The notes: generated by a model not told the origin, from the letters alone. A stretch of 64,000 bases of DNA from Streptomyces hyaluromycini (GCF_002217755.1 NZ_BCFL01000024.1:248001-312000); one strand, 5' to 3'. Numbered from the stretch's first letter, positions 1-9,916 are shown. Translations and numbers: made by a program.

Positions 1-11
1 TGGCCCGTCAT
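1..11 (-). CDS. Start of a neighbouring gene, probably a symporter (partial)
   Basis: Only the first codons are inside the window. An ATG on the minus strand at 9-11 overlaps the TGA of the DUF485 gene (8-10) in the ATGA arrangement typical of translational coupling. DUF485 genes usually sit directly upstream of a cation/acetate-type solute symporter, so that is the expected product. The identity is inferred from context alone. Confidence 0.35.
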
Positions 12-565
12 GACACACCGCCCCGGGCGCCCCGGGTCAGCTCCTGGGTGTCCCAGCGCAGCTCCAGCGCGGCGCGGTCCCTGCGCAACCGCGCGTGCCG
101 GGCGTAGGCCCAGGTGAGCAGGAACGTGGTGAGGAACTGTCCGAGCCCCGCGACCATCGCCACGTTCACCGCTCCGGCGACTGGCCGCGCCATCAGCCCG
201 GGCGCCGTAGTGGCCGTCACCACGTACCCCACGTACCAGGTGAGGAAGATCGCGACCCCCGGCACCACGAATCTCCGGTAGCGGCTGCGCACCTCCTGGA
301 AGGCCGCGCTGCGCTGCACCTCCAGATACACGTCACGGGCGCGAACAGCCGCCTCTTCCCGCCCCGCTCGCGCCCCCGGTACGGCGGGAGCCGGCCCCCC
401 GGTGCCGTCCGGCTCGCCCCAGCCGGAGGCCAGTGCGTCGTACCAGGGGTCCTCGTACCTGACTTCTCGGGAGGCCGTGCCGTACTCGCCCTGGTCCTCG
501 TGCCGCCCGGACGAACTCTCGGAGCCGCCCCCGCCGTCGCGGTGACGCCCGTTGCTTGACTGCAT
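8..565 (-). CDS. DUF485 family membrane protein
   Basis: About 185 aa if translation starts at the ATG at 565; a TTG at 571 is the alternative, and neither has a clear ribosome binding site. Residues 1-90 are hydrophilic, Gly/Ser-rich and probably disordered. Then comes an FQEVRSRYRRF-type motif and two hydrophobic helices (around VVPGVAIFLTWYVGYVV and VNVAMVAGLGQFLTTFLLTWAY), the layout of DUF485. Members are small inner-membrane proteins encoded with acetate/solute:sodium symporters, and their exact role is unclear. The stop overlaps the start of the next gene at the left edge, supporting such a pair. The long N-terminal extension is longer than in the usual ~100-aa DUF485 protein. Confidence 0.8.
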   Translation of the reverse strand: MQSSNGRHRDGGGGSESSSGRHEDQGEYGTASREVRYEDPWYDALASGWGEPDGTGGPAPAVPGARAGREEAAVRARDVYLEVQRSAAFQEVRSRYRRFVVPGVAIFLTWYVGYVVTATTAPGLMARPVAGAVNVAMVAGLGQFLTTFLLTWAYARHARLRRDRAALELRWDTQELTRGARGGVS

Positions 566-634
566 GCCCAAGGATGGACAGATCAGGAAGATCCCTGACT
601 CTTCTTCCCCTGGCTCTTCACCCCATCAGGTGAC

Positions 635-1312
635 TCAATCCGCTGGTGGCCGAACCAATCCCTTCCCGTAGGCGTAACGCACCGCCTGGGCCCGGTCCTT
701 GAGCCCTGTCTTCGCGAACAGGTTGTTGATGTGTGTCTTCACGGTCGCGGTGGAGACGTGCAGCTTCCGGGCGATCTCCTGGTTGGTGAGCCCCTCGGCG
801 ATCAGCACCAGGACCTCGGTCTCCCGCGCGGTCAGCCCGTCCGGCGCCTCCGTGGCCACCGGCACCGGCTCGGGCTGCGACAGCCGCTCCAGCAGCCGCC
901 GCTGGATGCTCGGCGACAGCCCCGCGTCTCCCGACAGCACGCTCTCCACGGCTCGCACGATCTCGTCACCGCCCGCGTCCTTGGTGAGGTAGCCACGGGC
1001 GCCGGCTCTCAGCGCCGGGAAAAGCGACTCGTCGTCCGCGAACGTGGTGAGCACCACGACCTGGGTCCCGGGGTACTCCGACCGGATCCGCCGGGTCGCC
1101 TCCACGCCGTCGCAGCGCGGCATCCTCAGGTCCATCAGCACCACGTCCGGGGAGAGTTCGGCGACCAGCCGGACGGCCTCCTCCCCGTCGCCTGCCGCTC
1201 CGACGACCTCCACGCCGGGCAGCAGCCCGAGGAGCATCACGATGCCCTCCCTGACCACTGTCTGGTCGTCGGCGACCACGACCCGCGCGGGCTTCTTCTC
1301 CCCCTCCGTCAT
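635..1312 (-). CDS. NarL/LuxR-family response regulator
   Basis: 225 aa. The N-terminal receiver domain has the acidic pair at VVADDQ and the phospho-accepting Asp in VVLMDLRMP (about residue 61); the conserved Lys lies in YLTKDAG. A C-terminal LuxR-type helix-turn-helix (GLTNQEIARKL then STATVKTHI, about 172-201) binds DNA. It is the cytoplasmic output protein of a two-component system. Its ATG overlaps the stop of the upstream histidine kinase by four bases (ATGA), so the two are translationally coupled and should be cognate partners. The stimulus and the target genes cannot be read from the sequence. Confidence 0.93.
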   Translation of the reverse strand: MTEGEKKPARVVVADDQTVVREGIVMLLGLLPGVEVVGAAGDGEEAVRLVAELSPDVVLMDLRMPRCDGVEATRRIRSEYPGTQVVVLTTFADDESLFPALRAGARGYLTKDAGGDEIVRAVESVLSGDAGLSPSIQRRLLERLSQPEPVPVATEAPDGLTARETEVLVLIAEGLTNQEIARKLHVSTATVKTHINNLFAKTGLKDRAQAVRYAYGKGLVRPPAD

Positions 1313-2460
1313 ACCGGCACCCTCAACCTCACCTCGAACCCCTCGTCATCACGTCCCGCCTCCAGCGACCCGCCCAGCAACTCGGCCCGCTCCCGCATAC
1401 CGAGCAGACCGTACCCGCTGCCGGCGCCGGCGAGTTCGCCGGGACGACCGCCCGAGTCGCGTACGTTCAGCGTCACTTCGTGCTCGCTGTAGTCCAGCCG
1501 CACACGGACCTTGGCGCCGTGGGCATGCTTGCGGACGTTCGTCAGCGCCTCCTGGGCGACGCGTCGTACGGTCTGCGACGCCTCCGCGGGCAGGGATCTG
1601 CGTTCCCCCGTGACGGTGACCTCGGCGCCGTCGGTCGAGCCGACGAGTTCGGTCAGGAAGTCCTCCAGCGGGGTGAGCTCACCGCGCAGGGCGGACAGGG
1701 CCTGACGGGTCTCGGCGAGCCCGGCGCGGGCCATTCCCCGGGCGGCCACCACCCGTTCGAGGATCTGCTCCCGGTCGGCTCCGCGCTCGATCAGCAGCCG
1801 CGCGGCCTCCAGGTGCACCATCTGGGCGGAGAGGCTGTGGGCCAGCACGTCGTGGATCTCCCTTGCGATCCTGGCCCGCTCCGCCAGAGCCGCCGACTCG
1901 GCCTCGGCCGCTCTCGCGGCGCGCTCCTGGGCAAGCAGCCGCTGGGCGCCGCCCCGGGCCTCGGCGTCGAGTCTCATGACATAGCCGGCGAGAGCCATTC
2001 CGACGACGGTGGCCGCGGTGGTGAGCCATACGTCGTTGTTGAACGCGGAGTACGAGGCCAGGCCCATCGACGCGACGGGCAGGGCGATCGCGACCGGCAA
2101 CCGCTCCAGGGCGGAGATGCCGCAGCCGCACCAGATCACGAGGGCCGGTCCCCGGAAGCCGGTGATCTCCGCCACGACCGCGATGGCCAGGAGGACAGTG
2201 ATCAGCGCCAGGGAGGGCACGAGCCGGTGGGCGTAGGTGGTCCGGAAGAATCCCCAGGAGACGACGGCGGTCAGGAGAACCCCCGCCACGGCCGCAGCCA
2301 CGCCCCAGCCCTGGACGTGCGACTGGTTGTAGGCACTCCACAGCAGCAGGGCGAGGACCAGCAGTCGCACGCCCCAGGCGAGGAAGCGCCGGGGCCGGGA
2401 GAGCCCCTCACGGCTCAGCGCTTCTCGCGAAGGCCAGCGTGTCCAGGCGTTCTCCGTCAC
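1309..2460 (-). CDS. Two-component sensor histidine kinase
   Basis: 383 aa. The N-terminal half carries about five to six hydrophobic segments (residues ~30-165), so sensing is likely within or at the membrane; there is no large extracellular domain. A HisKA_3 dimerisation/phosphoacceptor helix follows, with the His in REIHDVLAHSL (about residue 203), and then a HATPase domain with AQEALTNVRKHA and the GYGLLGMRERAELLGG glycine-rich lid. This is the NarX/DesK-like kinase class that pairs with LuxR-type regulators. It overlaps by four bases both the regulator downstream and the small membrane protein upstream, so the three genes form one coupled operon. Confidence 0.92.
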   Translation of the reverse strand: MTENAWTRWPSREALSREGLSRPRRFLAWGVRLLVLALLLWSAYNQSHVQGWGVAAAVAGVLLTAVVSWGFFRTTYAHRLVPSLALITVLLAIAVVAEITGFRGPALVIWCGCGISALERLPVAIALPVASMGLASYSAFNNDVWLTTAATVVGMALAGYVMRLDAEARGGAQRLLAQERAARAAEAESAALAERARIAREIHDVLAHSLSAQMVHLEAARLLIERGADREQILERVVAARGMARAGLAETRQALSALRGELTPLEDFLTELVGSTDGAEVTVTGERRSLPAEASQTVRRVAQEALTNVRKHAHGAKVRVRLDYSEHEVTLNVRDSGGRPGELAGAGSGYGLLGMRERAELLGGSLEAGRDDEGFEVRLRVPV

Positions 2461-2990
2461 ACGCCTTCCTTCCTCGTGACCCCAGCCATGTCGTCACCGT
2501 ACGCCCGGGCGGGGCCGCTCACGGACGCGGCGGAGGGGAGCGACTGAGCACGCCAGACGAGGATGCCGGAGCGGACCAGCAGGGTGACCGCCAGGCCCAG
2601 CATCAGGGCGGAGCTCTCCTGATGGACGCCGACGACGGCTCCGAAGGCGTAGAGACCGACACGCACGGCTATGCCGGCGAACCAGACGGCCCCGCTGGCC
2701 TTGGTGCTCTTGGTCCAGACGACACCGTCGGCTTCCGTCCACACCCGGGTCGTCCAGGCCCAGCCGGCGCCCATCCCCAGCCCCACCAGCACCTCGGTGG
2801 CGAGCAGCAGGGCGGACTCGGTGCGGTGATGGGCGTCGAGTATGCCGGGTTCGCGCAGCGCGACGACCGCGAGGATCACGGGCAGCAGCCACCAGCGCCG
2901 TCCGGCGTTGATCGGGCGGGCGCGGAACTGGCGCGCGATCACCACGACGACGACGGCCACGATCAGCAACGTGTTGACGAGCCCGGACAT
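2457..2990 (-). CDS. DUF1453-like integral membrane protein
   Basis: 177 aa. Four to five hydrophobic segments are visible: residues ~4-20, ~33-48, ~62-82, ~98-118 and ~128-147. The C-terminal tail is hydrophilic. The pattern and the ARPINAGRRWWLLP stretch resemble actinobacterial DUF1453 proteins, for which no biochemical role is established. The start is an ATG preceded by GGAGG at five bases. Its stop overlaps the start of the histidine kinase, so it leads the operon and may modulate the kinase in the membrane; that last point is inference. Confidence 0.78.
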   Translation of the reverse strand: MSGLVNTLLIVAVVVVVIARQFRARPINAGRRWWLLPVILAVVALREPGILDAHHRTESALLLATEVLVGLGMGAGWAWTTRVWTEADGVVWTKSTKASGAVWFAGIAVRVGLYAFGAVVGVHQESSALMLGLAVTLLVRSGILVWRAQSLPSAASVSGPARAYGDDMAGVTRKEGV

Positions 2991-3169
2991 CAGAGCCTCC
3001 GTGAGCGGGAAGGGGCGGTGCCGGGAGCGGGAGCTGCCGACGCCTTCGACGCTACGGAAATGCGCAGGTCAGCAGATCGGAGCGAGGGTGGATCACGGGT
3101 GGATTCCAGCGAGCGGAATCTCTCCACCCCCAGGTGGAGAACCACCCGCGGGGCCGCAGGGTCGGCCGA
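2991..3169. other. Leader side of the repeat-filled intergenic region
   Basis: Non-coding DNA upstream of the DUF1453-kinase-regulator operon. It should contain that operon's promoter, but I could not single out convincing -35/-10 elements. A short inverted repeat, TCTCCACC...GGTGGAGA, lies at 3121-3139. Immediately beyond it the 19-bp tandem array begins. Confidence 0.5.
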
Positions 3170-3378
3170 AGGGCCTCAGGTACGCCGAAGGGCCTCAGGT
3201 ACGCCGAAGGGCCTCTGACGGACCGGCGGACCTCGCGTAGACCGATGGACCTCGCGTAGACCCACGGGCCTCGGACAGACCTACGGGCCTCAGACAGACT
3301 TACGGGCTTCGGACAGACCTACGGGCTTCGGATGAGCCGATGGGTCTCGGATGAGCCGATGGGTCCCGGACGGGTCGG
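3170..3378. repeat. 19-bp tandem repeat array, 11 units
   Basis: Eleven consecutive units of exactly 19 bp start at 3170, 3189, 3208, 3227, 3246, 3265, 3284, 3303, 3322, 3341 and 3360. The first two units are identical (AGGGCCTCAGGTACGCCGA), and the units then drift stepwise: neighbours resemble each other more than distant units do. The most constant core is GGGCCTCGGACAGACC. Because 19 is not a multiple of three, the array cannot encode a peptide repeat, and reading frames crossing it change register in each unit. It lies between parE and a two-component operon. Confidence 0.93.
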
Positions 3379-3787
3379 CGGTGGGAATCTCGCAGAACGG
3401 CCGGGTTGGCATCGCGCAGGAAAGTTCGCAGGCAGCCCGCAGACAGCCCGGAGGCAGCTCGCGGCAGAGCCGACGGGCAGTTCGCGAAAGCGGCCGGTCG
3501 GTACCCCGGGACAACCGGCGGGCACTCCGCAGCGCAGCGAGGACACCTCGCGAACCGACCAGCCGACACCCCGGCACAGCCGCCGAACACCCCGCAGCAC
3601 AGCCGAACAGACCCCTCGCGAAACGACCCCGGTCGACACCCCCGCGACACACGGCTCAGCACCCCGCGAAACGGGCGGTCGACACCCCGCAGGACCAGCG
3701 GGAGGCGCCCCGCGGAACGGCCGGTCGGCGTCTGGCGGGGCAGCCGGCGGGCCTACTGGCCGGAACGGACGGCCGGACAGCGCGCAC
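3379..3787. other. GC-rich degenerate repeat region
   Basis: Continuation of the intergenic region between the two clear arrays. Motifs such as ACACCCCGC, CGCGAAACG, CACAGCCGA and GGCCGGTCGG recur at irregular ~20-30 bp steps, suggesting old decayed tandem repeats. Reading frames cross it on both strands, but their products are low-complexity Arg/Pro/Ala strings with no recognisable domain and no ribosome binding site. I regard it as non-coding. Confidence 0.55.
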
Positions 3788-3930
3788 CCCACCGCTGCCG
3801 GCCCACAACGCCCCGGGCCACCGCTGCCGGCCCACAACGCCCCGGACCACCGCTGCCCGGCCCACCACACCCCCGACCACCGCTGCCCGGCCCACCACAC
3901 CCCGGACCACCGTGCCCCGGCCCGCCGACC
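3788..3930. repeat. 29/30-bp tandem repeat array, four full units plus a partial
   Basis: Units begin at 3788 (29 bp), 3817 (29 bp), 3846 (30 bp) and 3876 (30 bp), each starting CCACCGCTGCC and ending CCCCGGG, CCCCGGA or CCCCCGA. A fifth, diverged partial unit starts at 3906. The first two units differ by one base from each other, and the third and fourth also form a near-identical pair, indicating recent duplication. The array ends just beyond the parE stop codon, so it may lie in the parE transcript's 3' end. Confidence 0.88.
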
Positions 3931-3958
3931 GCCTCTTCGGCCCAAGCCCGCGCAGCGG

Positions 3959-6082
3959 CTACGCGTCGATACGCGACCGGTCCAGCGTCGCCGCCGAGCT
4001 GGAGATGAACTCCTTACGAGGAGCCACGTCGTTGCCCATCAGCAGGTCGAAGACCTGTTCGGCCGCATCGAGGTCGGAGAGGTTGATGCGGCGCAGGGTG
4101 CGGTGGCGCGGGTCCATCGTCGTCTCGGCCAGCTGGTCGGCGTCCATCTCGCCGAGACCCTTGTAGCGCTGGATGGAGTCCTTGTACCGGATGCCCTTGC
4201 TCTGGAACTCCATGAGCTTGTCGCGCAGCTCACGGTCCGAGTACGTGTACACGTACTTGTCCTGGCCCTTCTTGGGCTGGACGATCTCGATCCGGTGCAG
4301 CGGCGGCACCGCGGCGAAGACCCGGCCGGCCTCGACCATGGGCCGCATGTAGCGCTGGAACAGCGTCAGCAGCAGGCAGCGGATGTGGGAGCCGTCGACG
4401 TCGGCGTCGGTCATCATGATGATCTTGCCGTAGCGGGCGGCGTCGATGTCGAAGGTGCGGCCGGAGCCCGCCCCTATGACCTGGATGATCGCCCCGCACT
4501 CGGCGTTCTTCAGCATGTCCGTCACCGAGGACCGCTGGACGTTGAGGATCTTGCCGCGGATCGGCAGCAGCGCCTGGAACTCGGAGTTCCGGGCGAGCTT
4601 CGCCGTACCGAGCGCGGAGTCGCCCTCGACGATGAACAGCTCACTGCGCTCGACGTCGTCGCTGCGACAGTCGGCGAGCTTGGCGGGCAGGGACGAGGAC
4701 TCCAGGGCCGTCTTGCGGCGCTGCGCGTCCTTGTGCTGGCGGGCGGCGATGCGGGTGCGCGCGGCGGCGACCACCTTCTCCATGACCACGCGAGCCTGGG
4801 CGGCGGCGTCCCGCTTGGTGGAGGTGAGGAACGCCTTCAGTTCCTTGGTGATCACGCCGTTCACGATCCGGCGGGCCGCCGAGGTACCGAGGACCTCCTT
4901 GGTCTGGCCCTCGAACTGCGGCTCGGCGAGCCGGACGGTGACGACGGCGGTGAGGCCCTCCAGAGCGTCGTCCTTGACGATGTCGTCCTCGGCGACGCGC
5001 AGCAGCTTCTTGGCGCGCAGCGCCTCGTTGAGGGTTTCGCGGATGGCCTGCTCGAAGCCGGCCACGTGGGTGCCGCCCTTGGGCGTGGCGATGATGTTGA
5101 CGAACGACTTGAGGTTCTGGTCGTAACCGGTGCCCCAGCGCAGCGCCACGTCGACGCCGAGTTCACGGGTGACCTCGGTGGGGGTCATCTGGCCGTGTTC
5201 GTCCAGGACCGGGACGGTCTCCTTGAAGGTGCCCTGTCCGGAGAAGCGGAGGACATCGCAGACCGGCTTGTCGGTGGCCAGGTACTCGCAGAACTCACTG
5301 ATTCCGCCGTCGAAGCGGAACGACTCCTCACCCTTGCTGCCGCCCTCGCCGAGGCCGTATTCGTCCCGGACGACGATGGTCAGGCCGGGCACCAGGAACG
5401 CGGTCTGGCGGGCACGCTGGTGGAGCGTGTCCAGGGAGAGCTTGGCGTCCTTGAGGAAGATCTGGCGGTCGGCCCAGTAGCGCACGCGCGTGCCGGTGCG
5501 GGTCTTGGGCACCCTCTTGGTCTTGCGCAGCCCGCTCCCGGCCTCGAACTTGCCGTCCGGGCCGACGCCGGTGAAGGCTCCCGGCACGCCACGGCGGAAG
5601 CTGATGGCGTGCACGCTGCCGCCGCGGTCGACCTCGACGTCGAGACGCGCGGAGAGCGCGTTGACCACGGAGGCACCGACGCCGTGCAGACCGCCGGAGG
5701 CGGCGTAGGAGCCGCCTCCGAACTTGCCGCCGGCGTGCAGCTTGGTCATGACGACCTCGACTCCGGACAGGCCGGTCTTGGGCTCGACGTCCACGGGGAT
5801 ACCGCGGCCGTTGTCCCGGACCTCGACGGAGCCGTCGTCGTGGAGGATGACGTCGATGTGGTCGCAGTAGCCGCCGAGGGCCTCGTCCACGGCGTTGTCG
5901 ATGATCTCCCACAGGCAGTGCATCAGGCCGCGACTGTCGGTCGAGCCGATGTACATGCCGGGACGCTTGCGCACGGCTTCCAGGCCCTCAAGGACGAGCA
6001 GGTGCCGCGCGGTGTAGTTGGAGCCGTCCCGGTCTGCTCCTGCCAGCAGCGCAGTGGACGGCACGGACGTATCGGCGGTCAC
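3959..6082 (-). CDS. parE: DNA topoisomerase IV subunit B (ParE)
   Basis: 707 aa. The GHKL ATPase domain shows NAVDEALGG, DNGRGIPVD and GGLHGVGASVVNALS. The transducer domain follows, and the TOPRIM domain has EGDSALG, PIRGKILNVQR and DADVDGSHI, where acidic residues bind Mg2+. The C-terminal part contains IQRYKGLGEM. Together with ParC it decatenates replicated chromosomes by ATP-driven double-strand passage in the cytoplasm. In Streptomyces a second GyrB-like gene near hrdB and whiH encodes ParE, and the neighbours here match; the GyrB alternative is less likely because gyrB sits beside the origin. The downstream side holds tandem repeats rather than a partner gene, and parC is not within this window. 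Confidence 0.92.
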   Translation of the reverse strand: MTADTSVPSTALLAGADRDGSNYTARHLLVLEGLEAVRKRPGMYIGSTDSRGLMHCLWEIIDNAVDEALGGYCDHIDVILHDDGSVEVRDNGRGIPVDVEPKTGLSGVEVVMTKLHAGGKFGGGSYAASGGLHGVGASVVNALSARLDVEVDRGGSVHAISFRRGVPGAFTGVGPDGKFEAGSGLRKTKRVPKTRTGTRVRYWADRQIFLKDAKLSLDTLHQRARQTAFLVPGLTIVVRDEYGLGEGGSKGEESFRFDGGISEFCEYLATDKPVCDVLRFSGQGTFKETVPVLDEHGQMTPTEVTRELGVDVALRWGTGYDQNLKSFVNIIATPKGGTHVAGFEQAIRETLNEALRAKKLLRVAEDDIVKDDALEGLTAVVTVRLAEPQFEGQTKEVLGTSAARRIVNGVITKELKAFLTSTKRDAAAQARVVMEKVVAAARTRIAARQHKDAQRRKTALESSSLPAKLADCRSDDVERSELFIVEGDSALGTAKLARNSEFQALLPIRGKILNVQRSSVTDMLKNAECGAIIQVIGAGSGRTFDIDAARYGKIIMMTDADVDGSHIRCLLLTLFQRYMRPMVEAGRVFAAVPPLHRIEIVQPKKGQDKYVYTYSDRELRDKLMEFQSKGIRYKDSIQRYKGLGEMDADQLAETTMDPRHRTLRRINLSDLDAAEQVFDLLMGNDVAPRKEFISSSAATLDRSRIDA

Positions 6083-6204
6083 GCGGTTCGCTCCTCGCTG
6101 AATTTCAATGGGGCCCCTTTGGGGTAAGGGGTCGGCTTCGGTCGCCGCTCAGAGGGTACCGAGGCCTGGTAGAGCCGTTGTAACGCCACCCTCGTCGTGA
6201 ACTC

Positions 6205-6234
6205 ACACTAGTCCAACGTCGTATACGTGTTCGA
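6205..6234 (-). promoter_or_regulatory. Candidate parE promoter
   Basis: Reading the minus strand, TCGAAC (6234-6229) and TAGTGT (6210-6205) are separated by 18 bases, an acceptable HrdB-type -35/-10 pair about 125 bases upstream of the parE ATG. The rest of 6235-6522 holds the leader and promoter of the divergent DUF7455 gene, including an A/T-rich tract at 6424-6432. I could not assign that promoter. Confidence 0.35.
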
Positions 6235-6522
6235 TCCCTCGATGGAGTGAAGTACATATCACGTTCCCTTCGAGGCATGAACCATTTAGGCTCCGGGCAC
6301 GTCCTCACAAACAACCGGCAACCCGGCCGGGAGGATGAGACCGATGAACCGCGCGAACCCGTAAGCACTCAAGAAACGCAATACGGCACATTCGCCGCCA
6401 ACCGGCAGCAGACGGCCACCTCGAAAGATTTTTTTCGAGGAGAAGCCCCGAGCGGGAACGTTTTCGGGCTGGTTGGATGTTGACCCTGGTACGACAGCTC
6501 GTCGAGCTAGAGAAGAGGCGAC

Positions 6523-6753
6523 GTGACTACTGTTCTGACCCCCGCGAGCCACCTGACGGCCGCCGATCGCTGCGACCGCTGCGGCGCCCAGGCATACCTG
6601 CGCGTCGTGCTGCTCAGCGGCGGAGAACTGCTCTTCTGCGCCCACCACGGTCGCAAGTTCGAGCCGGAACTCAAGAAGATCGCCGCTGAGATACAGGACG
6701 AGACGGAGCGGCTGACCACCGTTCCGGCCATCGCCTCGGAAGATGAGCGCTGA
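6523..6753 (+). CDS. DUF7455-type zinc-ribbon protein
   Basis: 76 aa, starting at a GTG preceded by GAAGAGG with a short spacer. The residues CDRCGAQAY near the N terminus and a later CAHHGR make a compact Cys2/Cys-His zinc-binding pattern; the C-terminal half is charged and helical. The protein is small, soluble and conserved across actinobacteria as DUF7455, and no function is established that I know of. It is divergent from parE, and a strong hairpin follows 44 bases after its stop. The family assignment rests on the whole-length resemblance and the Cys pattern. Confidence 0.82.
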   Translation: MTTVLTPASHLTAADRCDRCGAQAYLRVVLLSGGELLFCAHHGRKFEPELKKIAAEIQDETERLTTVPAIASEDER

Positions 6754-6796
6754 CCTCTCGCATCCACGACGAGCCAGCTCCGGCACAGGCCGGTGA

Positions 6797-6830
6797 AGGG
6801 CGGCCGCTCCTCCAGGGGAGCGGCCGCCCT
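6797..6830. terminator. Bidirectional terminator hairpin
   Basis: A perfect 14-bp stem (6797-6810 pairs with 6817-6830) closes a six-base loop. It lies between two convergent genes, the DUF7455 protein (ends 6753) and the trypsin (ends 6853). The T-tract is weak, as is usual in Streptomyces. Confidence 0.85.
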
Positions 6831-6852
6831 CGTCGTAGCCGCGTAGAGGCCG

Positions 6853-7719
6853 TCAGGAGCGCGCGTGAGGCCGGCGTGAGCCACTGAGGGCACCGCCGGG
6901 GCCCAGCGCCCGTACGACCTCCGAGACGCGCGTGTAGACGCCGGGATTCCCCGGGCGCCCGCAGCCGCTCCCCCACGACACGAGCCCGATCAGTTTCCCG
7001 TCGGCGACCAGCGGGCCTCCGCTGTCGCCCTGGCAGGCGTCCGGGCCGCCCCGGGTCTCGCCCGCACACACCATCGAGTCCGCCCGGTAGGTGCCGTCGG
7101 CGCCGCCGGGATAGGCCCGCTCGCACGTCTCGTCGGGCAGCACATGGAGCCGCGCCGCGTACAGCCGGCGCGAGTAGTCGCCGCCGCCCGTGATGTCACC
7201 CCACCCCGAGACCAGGGCACTGGTGCCGGGGCTGTAGGCGGTGTCCCCCCGGGGGGCCATCGCGATGACCGCGTCGCCGGGCAGGGGCTCGGCAAGGGTG
7301 AGGACCGCGAAGTCACCGGTGTTGGCGTCGGGGTCGTAGCCCGGATTGACGCGGGCGCCGGTGACGGGGATCTCCTGCCCCTGCGCGGCGAGCAGATCCG
7401 TGCGGCCCGCGACGACCTTGAGGTCGCGGACCGGGTCGGACGGCCTGCCGACGACCTCGTCGGCCAGGCAGTGGGCCGCGGTCAGCACCGTGGTCCGCCC
7501 GATCGCCACCCCGCCGCAGAACTGGCCGGCCCGGGTACCCCCGAACCGGTCACGGCTGGACAGCGCGACCGTCCACGGGGCCTGGGAGACGTCGACGGGG
7601 AAGCCGCCGACCACGACGCTGTCTGCGGCGGCGGAAGGCGTGGTGGCCAGCGGTATGGCCGTGGCGACGGCCGCCAGGATCAGCGGCCGGATCAGGACCG
7701 GGGCAACAGAACGGCGCAT
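6853..7719 (-). CDS. Secreted trypsin-like serine protease (S1A)
   Basis: 288 aa. A signal peptide (MRRSVAP then a hydrophobic stretch ending TTPSAAA, residues 1-32) is followed by the mature N terminus near VVGGF. The catalytic triad is His83 in TAAHC, Asp136 in GDFAVL and Ser233 in GDSGGP. Asp227, six residues before the Ser, corresponds to Asp189 of trypsin, predicting cleavage after Arg/Lys. Cys residues at 68, 84, 199, 218, 229 and further on fit the usual disulfides. The start has GAGGAG five bases upstream. It is a stand-alone extracellular enzyme between hrdB and a convergent small gene; its substrate is unknown. Confidence 0.93.
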   Translation of the reverse strand: MRRSVAPVLIRPLILAAVATAIPLATTPSAAADSVVVGGFPVDVSQAPWTVALSSRDRFGGTRAGQFCGGVAIGRTTVLTAAHCLADEVVGRPSDPVRDLKVVAGRTDLLAAQGQEIPVTGARVNPGYDPDANTGDFAVLTLAEPLPGDAVIAMAPRGDTAYSPGTSALVSGWGDITGGGDYSRRLYAARLHVLPDETCERAYPGGADGTYRADSMVCAGETRGGPDACQGDSGGPLVADGKLIGLVSWGSGCGRPGNPGVYTRVSEVVRALGPGGALSGSRRPHARS

Positions 7720-7786
7720 GCACGCTCCTCACTCTGGGTGGTACCGGGACACCCAGAGTCATGCAGCGCACCGCGAGCCGCAGCGC

Positions 7787-7822
7787 GAAGGCCCGGCTCC
7801 CTCGCGAGGGGACCGGGCCTTC
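7787..7822 (-). terminator. hrdB terminator hairpin
   Basis: GAAGGCCCGG (7787-7796) pairs with CCGGGCCTTC (7813-7822), with an inner self-complementary CCCTCGCGAGGG at 7799-7810 extending the stem. It lies 20 bases beyond the hrdB stop. Confidence 0.8.
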
Positions 7823-7841
7823 GACGTCGTACGACCGCGAC

Positions 7842-9398
<1,557 letters not shown>

Positions 9399-9404
9399 GA
9401 ACAA

Positions 9405-9787
9405 CCTCTCGGAACGTTGGAAAACGGCTTCCGGCCCCGTCCGGGACGGACTGGAGCCGACCGCCGGCTTGGGGATGGGCCGACGGCGCGGGCGGGGGGC
9501 CGGGAAGATTCACAGCGCCATGAATGGCGTCCGTATTCCCTCCGCGGCTGTCACCTCTTAGGTCATCGCGTTGTTCGCAAGAGCGTTACGCCCAATCTAC
9601 GTGGCCCGAGTCACACCCCGTAAGCGCTCAAAAACGGCCAGATGTGGGCAGAGGTTGCCGTTGACGATCTCTCCGGGCCGTTCGGACCGCCACGAAGCCT
9701 GTCGCACGGCAGCCGCGGAGCTGATCGTACGACCGCTGCGGAACCCGTCGCAGGCCGGTCACCGCGCACCGCACCGGCCCCGCCGCG
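9405..9787 (-). promoter_or_regulatory. hrdB promoter region with a SigR-like site
   Basis: On the minus strand GGGAAT (9540-9535) is followed after 18 bases by GCT (9516-9514), close to the SigR consensus GGAAT-N18-GTT; the second element has one mismatch. SigR control of an hrdB promoter is known in S. coelicolor. Further upstream TAGATT (9599-9594) with TTACGG 18 bases before it is a weak candidate for a second, housekeeping-type promoter. No gene was seen in this stretch. Confidence 0.5.
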
Positions 9788-9834
9788 CCGCCGGGCCCCG
9801 CCGGATCCCCTGAGGCTCCGGCGGGGCCCGGCGG
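9788..9834 (-). terminator. whiH terminator hairpin
   Basis: A perfect 18-bp G/C stem (9788-9805 pairs with 9817-9834) has an 11-base loop. It lies about 80 bases beyond the whiH stop and before the hrdB promoter region, so it should isolate hrdB from whiH transcription. Confidence 0.8.
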
Positions 9835-9916
9835 CGGCCGGCGGCGGAAGCAGACTCCCGGACCGACGGCGCCCCGAGGCCACGGCACTGACCGAGCACA
9901 CCGCTCTCGACGCGGG

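Noticed and set aside
3332..6127. Long plus-strand frame of about 930 codons opposite parE
   Set aside because: It is the reverse of the parE coding strand, with a composition of Val/Leu/Asp/Gly repeats and no domain, an effect of high third-position GC.
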